The position numbers and the translations under genes were made by a program. Of a stretch of 60,000 nt of DNA, positions 38,001-43,021 are shown piece after piece (the first letter of the stretch is position 1; the number at the start of each line of letters is the position of its first letter). The DNA is from Hydractinia symbiolongicarpus (taxonomy: Eukaryota; Cnidaria; Hydrozoa; Anthoathecata; Hydractiniidae), in NCBI RefSeq assembly GCF_029227915.1, contig NC_079879.1, forward strand, positions 6,078,001-6,138,000, written 5' to 3'. The notes under the pieces are model-generated. The model was not told where the DNA came from. It did no database searches and worked only from the letters and a program-made list of their open reading frames with translations.

Positions 38001-41000
38001 GTACTCATCCGGCTTGGGATGTAGAGAAATCTTTTGAAGGTATCGCTTTAGACGAGTTGCGAACTAGAGTGCTGGAGATTGAAGTAAGAGATGAGATAAA
38101 CGAGAAAAAAAGTGACTTGATTGGTTTAGTCAGACTCGGCTCAGGTGGACACCTTGAAGCTTGGGATGACAGTAAAGGAGAGGAAGTGGAGTTGTGGAAT
38201 TCCATGTTAAATAACCCAAATCACTGGCAGTCACTAATGATACCAATCCGCAAGGTGGACACACCTTTGTAAGTTAATATCCGTTTACATTTACTGGTCA
38301 CAAAGCTAAACTTATGTATATCTACACCCTTTTTGACATTAGCTGTCTTTTTTGTCATCACTAGTCGGTGGCCCGTGGAAAAATCTACGGGTTTGCCCGT
38401 CCTTTTTATACCGCATTGCGTGCGTCTTGCTACTTGTGGTACCATTTTGGGTAACAGACAGACAGAAGTATACGGGTATTATAATACAGATTAAATTTCT
38501 GCTATATTTTTAGAGTTAAGATTGAAAGCATTCCCGAGAAAGAAAAGAAAGAACCAGTAAAAGAAGAGAAAAAGAAACCGGTTGAAAAAGATGCTGAAGA
38601 TTCTGACGAAGAGACTTTTTCAAACACGAACGAAAACGATGGTAGCGAATCGCCGCGTACTTCTGCGTTACGTGCAATGGGTGTCCACGCCGCTGGTGTG
38701 GTTGACATGATGCAAAACAGAGATGCTGAACAACAACCTGAATACAGTCCCCCACAAGAATCATTAAGTCCAATATCGGAAGAAAACGAACTTGACTCTA
38801 GTGGTTCTCAGAAGATGTCGTATGAACCATCAGTGAATAGCATGAATGAGCAGAATGTTCCCAACATCATGATAACGAGTAGTGTGAGTATATCAGTAGT
38901 AATATTTTTGTGTTAAGGAGCACAGAATATCTCTAAATAATAACCGCTCTTTGGAACACCCGGCACGCTGAATAGCAATGCGGGTAAATTGTCCTGTTAT
39001 CTATAATTTTATTGCTTTTTGTACAAAACAAGTTTGTAGAAATTACCAGAAAACTGTTTTTTTTAAATAAATAGTTCACTATATCGCATGGTTTAACTAT
39101 CATTTTGTCTCACTAATCGACTTTGCGAAAATATAACGTTAACTCGCAGAAAAAGGGGGTCTAAAATATAGTTATTTTTAACAAAACTTGTCGGTTTTGC
39201 AGAGACATTTTAACAATCGTATTTTAGGATGTCAAGTACAATGATCCTGTTTTGGCTGCCGAAAATGATGACGAGTTTGAAGATGATTATCCCATTAAAA
39301 AGAAACAACCTCCATCCATATCTTTTCTGAAGAGATCGGTAAGTTGTACGAAACGATGTTGATGCAATGAAAGCGCAATCAGCTTGGAGATTTGCTCATT
39401 TTGAAAAGTTCAATGAGTGATTATTTGCAATGACTTCAAGTCCTTTTATTACATGACTTCCTGGAATTTCATAGGTTGTTTATTTTTAGACAAGTCGAGA
39501 GAGTTTGACGAGTATCTACAGTACGGATAGTGCGAATATTTACGGACAGGTTCCTGTGCGAGGTGACGTACAATTTGGTATGAAATACAATGCTTCTCAT
39601 AACACATTCGAAGTACATGTATTTCAGGCGAAGGACATTGCAGCTATCGATACGAAGAAACAACAGTCAGATCCGTAAGTTTAGTATAACTACCAGCTTC
39701 TCATTTCATCTATACACCTATTTATGATAATCAAAACAACGTGGTCGTGTGTTGAGTTATTGTTTAGAGAACTGCTTACTTTTACTGATGTAAACTTCCA
39801 TGTATAGGTACTGCAAGGTATACCTGCTTCCAGATAAAACAAAACACGGTAAGAAGAAAACTAAAACGCGAAAGAAAACTTTGAATCCTGAATGGGAGGA
39901 GATTTTAGAGGTACCTTTTGTGGTTATTTATTTACTTTTTCATGTTGTATTTTTTTGTTTAATTTTTTTATATTTTGTTTTTAGTATAAGATATCGCGAC
40001 GCGACCTTCGTACGCGTACATTGTGGTTAGCCTTGTGGCATTTGGAAAGATTTGGCCGAAACATATTCCTTGGTGAAGTCATGCTCAACATGGATAGTAT
40101 TGTAGATGATCCCGCCCAGCTTGAATCTCCTACACCACAGTGGTATACACTGTGTGAAAAGGTGCGGCCGCGTTCATGTTTTTTAAATCAACTCACGCCT
40201 TTTTTCAGCTAGACTTACAAGGCTCCCATAATTTTTTTTTAATTTCGCCTATAAAATCCTGATTTTTCCTTATATATTTCAAATTATCCTCAATTTCTTA
40301 TATTTTCACTGCTTATATACCACCATTTTGAACCTTTTTTTCATGCGTACAAATATCTTCAGTAGTGTTTTGTTTGAGTATGTTATATGTGTACTTAGTT
40401 CTCTTTGGCCTTTGTTGATTCACATGTCTCTATAATAATAGCCGTCGTCTGTCTGTCTCTGCGCAGACCCCCCGCTGAGTTAGAAAATCATGTTACGGAA
40501 ACACGAATATCGAATGCAATAAATTTTTATGGATTTTTCCACGGGCAACGACTAGTATGATATATTATGATAGAGCATTATGTCCACCGTATCATAATGT
40601 TCAGTAGTGTATCGAATAATGAACTTGAAATTGCTAGACACATCGGTAGAATATTAGAAATTATTCCTGATTTTTTACATTTCAACGAATTTTTTTCTAA
40701 TTTTTCATATTTTATTAAGAAAATCTTACCTAATTTTCTAATACATTTAAGAAATTCTTTATGGGAACCCTAGACTAACTGTTGTAGTTTCTACTGTGGT
40801 AATCTGAATTGTGCAGTGTGTTTTACTTCTTTACAGGGTAGTCCACCAATGACGGAACTGTACAAAGGTGAACTACTTATCAGTTTAATGTTTGAAGATC
40901 CCTCGGTGTACTCGATAAAGAAGACAGCTATAGACCATGAAGATTCATCTGGAAAGAAGAAGAAGAAAAAGAAGAAGGAGAAATCCTCTTCATTAGCAAA

Positions 41001-41772
41001 AATACATTTGCATATTAAAGAAGCAAGAGATTTGCCATCATCTGATAAAGATGGATTGTCAGACCCTTTCTGTAAATGGTAAGTTGTTAGGTTGTGTCTA
41101 TTCGCAGTGTTAATGCTGGTGAGATTTATGTTATGTAAATATCTATGGATAGGTTTAATCTGCGTTGGGGTGGCTCTTCTTCGTAAAAGGAAGAGCGGAA
41201 ACAAAATGTCTTACAATTATTTTTTGTTTTTACACAGTTATTTGCTACCACTGAAAAGTAACAAAACCAAAAGAAAATCGCCGGTCATCAAATCAACACT
41301 AAATCCCGTGTGGGATTTTAAAACAGAGTATGAGACTGATTATGAAGACCTAGCCGATAGTGGGATCGAATTTACGGTACGGTTAAGCTTTTTCTAAGCA
41401 GTCCTGTTCGTTCGACTTTTTTTTATTTTATATGAAACTTTGTATCCAGTAGTAAAATATTTCTGTTTTGAAATTTTATGACTTGCTTATAAAAGCTTTT
41501 AAATGTCTTCTCTACTACCTTTAATAGAATATTTAATTATCATTTGGAATTATCATTTCTTTTTTATTTAGGTATGGGACTGGGACCGCGGCTCATCAAA
41601 TGATTTTCTGGGCTGTGCTCGTCTTAGTTTGGGCTTGCGCAGTGGTAATTGGGACGACGCTGAAGGAAAAGAAATCACTGCTTGGCAGCATCTTATAGAC
41701 AATCCGAACAAATGGGCCGAATTTGTAATACCATTAAGATCGAAATCGGATACCCGTCCGAAAAAAATTTAG
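11097..41772 (+). CDS. SYTL: Synaptotagmin-like protein (Slp/SYTL family) with seven C2 domains, 33 exons
   Basis: Exons: 11097-11230, 19984-20211, 20900-21006, 21102-21161, 22587-23159, 23889-24323, 24405-24788, 25932-26354, 26508-26894, 30484-30593, 31356-31537, 32078-32180, 32307-32483, 32714-32919, 33029-33361, 33431-33512, 33611-33661, 33781-33962, 34101-34203, 35595-35768, 35984-36135, 36534-36863, 37073-37154, 37342-37508, 37945-38268, 38514-38883, 39228-39338, 39490-39674, 39808-39910, 39985-40161, 40837-41078, 41238-41376, 41572-41772. They sum to 7017 nt (2338 codons plus TAG) with every junction in phase. Domains in order: Slp homology domain with zinc finger (1-135), acidic linker (about 177-950), C2-1 to C2-4 (about 970-1639), C2-5 (1667-1830), Lys/Glu/Ser linker (1830-1990), C2-6 and C2-7 (1991-2338). 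By family it is a Rab27 effector that tethers secretory vesicles to plasma-membrane lipids. SGAWF and the Slp-type VW..DRFGRN and LW..ML.NPN motifs favour Slp over rabphilin or RIM. Ordinary Slps have two C2 domains and 400-1000 residues. Confidence 0.9.
12130..14500 (-). pseudogene. Gypsy integrase, interrupted by a TA-inserted element
   Basis: N-terminal integrase sequence runs to 14360 (NELSIHHDTILKSTRIV, PKSLRGEMKKIL) and resumes after the insertion at 13068 with HVGYTGIEQTCIG and CHTCQKF. The catalytic core follows at about 12590-12760: LISDNGTQYTSFEYTQFANK, then DFQHRTSSPEFPQSNGLVER. The C-terminal SYIVETDKNTIIHRNRRHL lies near 12250-12330. Confidence 0.75.
13071..14357. mobile_element. 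TIR element nested in gypsy integrase
   Basis: Left end ccatattttccggtatataac and right end tataccggaaaatacgg are inverted repeats, each flanked by TA (13069-13070 and 14358-14359), consistent with a TA target duplication. Subterminal ataacccgca-type repeats occur at both ends. There is no transposase-like frame, so it is a non-autonomous copy. Its removal restores continuity of the surrounding integrase. Confidence 0.7.
14510..14776 (-). pseudogene. Gypsy RNase H C-terminal fragment
   Basis: LYLRRYDFTIIHAPGKMMVC followed by SDTLSRG is the junction of RNase H and the integrase N-terminus in Ty3/gypsy polyproteins. The piece continues towards the integrase zinc domain at 14400-14500. Confidence 0.75.
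14900..16170 (-). pseudogene. Gypsy protease-like and reverse transcriptase fragments
   Basis: From about 15665 downward the frames read PEIHSARKVLSALKEKLKNE, APVHDPSNWVNPLVIVEKSN, LNPRYLNKAIK, LPTAEELFSEM and LFTKLHASNGYWQIKVEDKS, matching successive blocks of Ty3/gypsy RT including the region before the first catalytic Asp; that Asp (LDAS in the family) is LHAS here. Upstream (15894-16166) a poorly conserved stretch sits where protease is expected. Stops and frame changes are present. Confidence 0.7.
16348..17428. repeat. Direct repeats flanking the minisatellite
   Basis: aaatgttatcaactctatca starts at 16348 and again at 17302. Both copies continue through aaacta(aat)aga-type sequence to cttttaag.gatag (ending about 16490 and 17428). 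So the array sits between two diverged copies of a 130-140 bp segment. Confidence 0.7.
16549..17290. repeat. Minisatellite, about 14 units of 53-54 bp
   Basis: The unit contains cggcgatagaaatg, tttttttagatcgcat and tttaaaagtttaaaaacgaaa. The gatag word recurs at 16581, 16635, 16688, 16743, 16796, 16849, 16903 and onwards, a period of 53-55 bp. The last three or four units (17160-17290) are more diverged. The minus-strand open frame over the array is a by-product of the period being near a multiple of three. Confidence 0.9.
17560..17985 (-). pseudogene. Gypsy gag fragment with degenerate zinc knuckle
   Basis: The frame from 17985 down to 17697 reads EGQTLNEFVIQLKKLSNDCEF, then DSLIRDIIVVGVNDDRLKERM and LTLNKAMQLGKSAKQI, typical of the capsid C-terminus of Ty3/gypsy gag. 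Further down, about 17670-17575, CNYRGGSHKK...GRFCRNCNKRN resembles the family zinc knuckle with one Cys replaced. The upstream end abuts the 88-bp repeat directly, so the 5' part of gag is missing. Confidence 0.7.
20610..20636. repeat. Perfect 12-bp-arm hairpin in Slp intron 2
   Basis: aaaaacggcttc-tga-gaagccgttttt is a hairpin with a three-base loop. The same gcttctgagaag core occurs once more just upstream at about 20595. It resembles a bacterial terminator only by chance; it lies within the intron 20212-20899. Confidence 0.6.
21417..21690 (-). mobile_element. tRNA-derived SINE
   Basis: Read on the minus strand from 21690 the sequence starts ggcggagatggtgtagtggt, with an A-box-like tggtgtagtgg and a B-box ggttcaagtct about 40 nt on, then ctccactccggc closing an acceptor-like stem. 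This is a tRNA-like head of about 73 nt. A 190-nt unrelated body and a ttact/cttacttact simple tail follow. The tRNA part has a degraded anticodon arm. It sits in Slp intron 4 (21162-22586), antisense to the gene. Confidence 0.75.
21705..21735. repeat. 15-bp-arm hairpin beside the SINE
   Basis: ttctcagggcattta-t-taaatgccctgagaa is a perfect inverted repeat with a single-base centre, 15 bp from the SINE head. Its origin is unknown. Confidence 0.6.
22587..23159 (+). other. SYTL: Slp exon 5, acidic linker
   Basis: This exon encodes residues about 177-367, rich in Asp, Glu, Ser and Asn with no domain. Near its end, EEITCNLKNNEKDTNKELQI resembles the EELTCNFKKEEIYMDEELML segment of exons 7 and 9, suggesting an older copy of the same linker module. 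Confidence 0.75.
23889..26894 (+). repeat. SYTL: Tandem duplication of a two-exon linker module in the Slp gene
   Basis: Exons 6+7 (23889-24323, 24405-24788) and 8+9 (25932-26354, 26508-26894) are paralogous. Exons 7 and 9 are nearly identical in protein over about 120 residues. Exons 6 and 8 share SQKFNFTSMQK, DLDLREFHKLFVRK and LKLQKV.TDE. All four start and end in the same phase, so adding or removing a pair keeps the frame. The intron between the pairs (24789-25931) has no recognised gene; a hydrophobic open frame at 25594-25839 has no support. Confidence 0.85.
26978..27185 (+). repeat. Two partial copies of the CCCGT-hairpin / ACAGACAG repeat
   Basis: The tail half (gtgacagatagacagacgta...gcattataac) comes first. 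Then a more complete copy starts with cccgtggaaaaatccacggg, a perfect 7-bp hairpin, and continues ...gtcgcccgtcctttatat... to acagacagacgg. Confidence 0.6.
28200..28405 (+). repeat. Diverged copy of the inner part of the 1-663 element
   Basis: It shares in the same order ttatattttccc.attataagga, agtagtttcgagtaa, cctctgagaggtatg, acatgcaggtgt and ctcagtaagtatcatag with bases about 450-645. The terminal C-rich inverted repeats are absent here. Confidence 0.6.
30484..32483 (+). other. SYTL: Slp exons 10-13: acidic stretch and C2-1 (C2A type)
   Basis: Exon 10 is acidic linker. Exon 11 begins with seven consecutive Asp, then GEILLGLKYNYHESIFEVQV, AKDLIAADQRKNTTDPYVKV, and the domain continues through exons 12-13 to VWHNDSFDKN and QWYTLCAK. 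Loop 1 keeps both Asp; loop 3 has HND and lacks the last acidic ligand, so calcium binding is doubtful. Introns at 30594-31355 and 31538-32077 hold nothing recognised. Confidence 0.88.
32714..33661 (+). other. SYTL: Slp exons 14-17: C2-2 (C2B type) and linker
   Basis: The exon opens KVNEKEVVFVGHIVMLLNYK; an alternative acceptor at 32789 would also keep frame but remove the first strand. The domain has LPSVYGDDGSNPFCKV, VAIYDYERGSANVLL and the Slp C2B signature VWQSVLDNPND near its end. Loop 1 ligands are altered (no Asp at the canonical positions), so it is unlikely to bind calcium. Confidence 0.85.
33687..33720 (-). repeat. Fragment of the ACAGACAG repeat
   Basis: On the minus strand, gttaccatttgcgtgacagacagac...acgggtattat matches the tail of the copy at 38362-38490. 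Confidence 0.5.
33781..35768 (+). other. SYTL: Slp exons 18-20: C2-3 (C2A type)
   Basis: GEILFSIKHDVSSGIFSVTI, LTSDPYVKVYMLPDKTK, a Lys-rich patch, LNPQWNETIK, AWNHDRFGRNDFLGEV and VWYTLQEA form a complete C2A-type domain; the DRFGRN motif is typical of Slps. The first loop-1 Asp is Asn. The exon sizes 182/103/174 mirror C2-1 (182/103/177). Intron 34204-35594 carries a pogo-like element. Confidence 0.88.
34399..35324 (+). mobile_element. Degraded pogo/Tigger-like DNA transposon
   Basis: Ends TACCTTATTTGTACAGATTTT and its imperfect inverse AAATTTGTACGAATAAGGTA fit an element CCTTATT... inserted at TA. Inside, 34762-34863 reads KPLHAKWLVEYYIEMTPES and about 34870-35111 reads LPYIDPYLF and then DGNDDFNKNVFDIIIDNKDE, like the C-terminus of DDE (CENP-B/Tigger) transposases with an acidic tail. 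The catalytic domain is missing and stops are present. Subterminal cgccaaattaa repeats flank both sides. Confidence 0.6.
35984..37154 (+). other. SYTL: Slp exons 21-23: C2-4 (C2B type) and linker
   Basis: GELVISIKFEHDVLSVQVKE, FVKCYLLPDKSRKSKRKTTV, VWDYHSSGHQFLGGLRLGL and IWEAMIKHLG give a full C2B-type domain with a strongly basic beta-4-like strand that in this family binds phosphoinositides. Several calcium ligands are replaced (S for the second loop-1 Asp). Exon 23 is a short linker. Intron 36136-36533 holds nothing recognised. Confidence 0.87.
37342..38268 (+). other. SYTL: Slp exons 24-25: C2-5 (C2B type, without a C2A partner)
   Basis: MRVALQYVEYS, GELKIHLKEGRHLYLK, FCKMYLQPKKKHSKVKTETY, THPAWDVEKSF, VRDEINEKKSDLIGLVRLG and LWNSMLNNPNHW mark a C2B-type domain. 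It is the most diverged of the seven: loops 1 and 3 have lost the calcium-binding pattern. It directly follows another C2B-type domain. Intron 37509-37944 is featureless. Confidence 0.82.
38362..38490 (+). repeat. Complete copy of the CCCGT-hairpin / ACAGACAG repeat
   Basis: It starts ctagtcggtggcccgtgg, folds cccgtgg-aaaaat-ctacggg, continues gcccgtcctttttataccgc and ends acagacagacagaagtatac-gggtattataatac. It sits in the intron 38269-38513. Confidence 0.65.
38514..39338 (+). other. SYTL: Slp exons 26-27: charged linker between C2-5 and C2-6
   Basis: Lys/Glu/Pro-rich sequence (EKEKKEPVKEEKKKPVEK) followed by Ser/Asp-rich sequence; no domain. It connects the fifth and sixth C2 domains in phase, with no stop or new start that would suggest two genes. 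Confidence 0.85.
39490..40161 (+). other. SYTL: Slp exons 28-30: C2-6 (C2A type)
   Basis: GDVQFGMKYNASHNTFEVHV, AIDTKKQQSDPYCKVYLLPD, LNPEWEEILEYK, LWHLERFGRNIFLGEV and QWYTLCEK form a C2A-type domain. Loop 1 keeps both Asp; loop 3 has H and E in place of Asp. Exon sizes 185/103/177 repeat the C2-1 and C2-3 pattern. Confidence 0.88.
40430..40560 (-). repeat. Copy of the CCCGT-hairpin / ACAGACAG repeat, opposite strand
   Basis: On the plus strand it reads taatagccgtcgtctgtctg...gatttttccacgggcaacgactag, the inverse of the 38362-38490 copy, with a different middle (acggaaacacgaatat) that matches the 5376-5458 copy. It lies in intron 40162-40836. Confidence 0.6.
40837..41772 (+). other. SYTL: Slp exons 31-33: C2-7 (C2B type) with intact calcium ligands
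   Basis: GELLISLMFEDP is followed by an inserted run of eight Lys (GKKKKKKKKEK), then HLHIKEARDLPSSDKDGLSD, FCKCYLLPLKSNKTKRKSP, LNPVWDFK, VWDWDRGSSNDFLGCARL and AWQHLIDNPNKW. All five canonical Asp are present: two in loop 1 and three in VWDWDRGSSND. Unlike the other C2B-type domains it is split by an extra intron (41377-41571). The stop TAG is at 41770-41772. Confidence 0.9.
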
Positions 41773-42246
41773 GCTATTTTCTAATTAATTTGTTAATTTG
41801 TGAATTGAAAAGTTAGAAAAAAATGTTGAAAGTGAATTACATTAAGTCGGTCTGAGACTGGGTACGAGTTAAAACGACCACAAGATTAATTGCAAACATA
41901 CCGTTTACGTTTCATGTTCAGTTATATTTAGTTTTGATTTGGGAAGGTTTGTGTTTTTAGGCTAAAGGCCAGTATCTTTGCTTTTGTACTGGATACTTAG
42001 GCTGTTGTGAAACTAATTATTTAACTTATAAATTTTCTGTTGTATATTATTTAAGCATTTTGATAAACATATAAATTTGTAATGATCATTGGGAAGGGAT
42101 TATTCTTAAAACAAAATTTTTCTACACAGAATTTAATGTTCTACAGTTAATGTTTGCTAATACCACGAAAATTACTATTTTTTACATTTTGGACGTTCTT
42201 TTGTATTCAATTTGTAAAATCGACACAAGCACAAGTATTTTTTTTG

Positions 42247-42252
42247 AATAAA
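42247..42252 (+). promoter_or_regulatory. SYTL: Slp poly(A) signal AATAAA
   Basis: AATAAA 475 nt after the Slp stop, the first canonical hexamer on the plus strand after the coding end. It is a plausible 3' end of the gene. Confidence 0.5.
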
Positions 42253-42546
42253 TAACTTGAATCATTTCTTAACTCTTTCTTTGTAACGTTGACTTTTAGA
42301 CGCAGCTACAAGGGGCACAATGATGTATTGTAATCGTGAGAGTGAATTATTTAGTATGACCCGTTGAAAAAATCTGAAATGAATTGACTTTTTTCTCTAT
42401 TACCGGTTGGTATTCTCTGTATTACAGCGTTGGTATTCTGCGAGTTGAAAGTACAAAAGTATTTTGTGTTAATTCAATGTTACACCTATTTCATCAGCTG
42501 GCAATGATTATTAACACACCCAAAAAATAAGTTTTTAATATACATT

Positions 42547-42552
42547 TTTATT
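42547..42552 (-). promoter_or_regulatory. DOP1: Candidate DOP1 poly(A) signal AATAAA
   Basis: tttatt on the plus strand, 470 nt beyond the DOP1 stop. A-rich sequence nearby (42770-42900) offers other hexamers, so the choice is uncertain. Confidence 0.4.
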
Positions 42553-43021
42553 ATTCGTGTTTCGTTTACGCTCGACTACCGTAACCGTAACGACCGCTTG
42601 TAACCGTAAGGAACGGTTTCTCAGGGCGTTCCGGTCAAATTTAGAGAGAACTGCACTTCTGGTGGGAATTTTCACCCATTTTTTGAAACATCTTTAGACG
42701 GAGGCGGTATAAGACGTTATCAGTTTTTAGTAATAATTTTTCGTTAAATAATTTTCACATTTAATATAAATAAAATTAAATAAAAATACAAGTTGTAATT
42801 AGATTTCCCAATATTATCTTTTTCTATATTTCGAGTTGTTAAAGACTTTCCTTAAAAAATATACACTACAAAACCAAAAAAATAATATTTTGAAACAAAA
42901 ATATACTAATCAAGTTTTTTCTTCCCCGTGCAGAAAAATAAGCACAATTTTTTTCGCCTTTTTGTGGTAAAGTTTTTTAAAGAACGTACAAAAAGAAACA
43001 AAAAAACTTTAATGTGCGTCT

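Larger units (their letters stand above)
41773..43021. other. Convergent intergenic region, Slp and DOP1 3' ends
   Basis: It holds the two 3' UTRs. Plus-strand AATAAA is at 42247 and minus-strand AATAAA (ttatt on plus) at 42547-42552, so the transcripts may stop about 300 bp apart. No other gene or repeat is seen. Confidence 0.6.

Noticed and set aside
38269-39489. Boundary between two separate C2 genes after C2-5
   Set aside because: Exons 25-28 join in phase with normal splice sites and no stop, poly(A) signal or new SHD occurs here.
11097-41772. Rabphilin or RIM identity for the C2 gene
   Set aside because: The SGAWF motif and the C2A/C2B signatures (DRFGRN; W..ML.NPN) are Slp-type; there is no PDZ domain and no proline-rich rabphilin linker.
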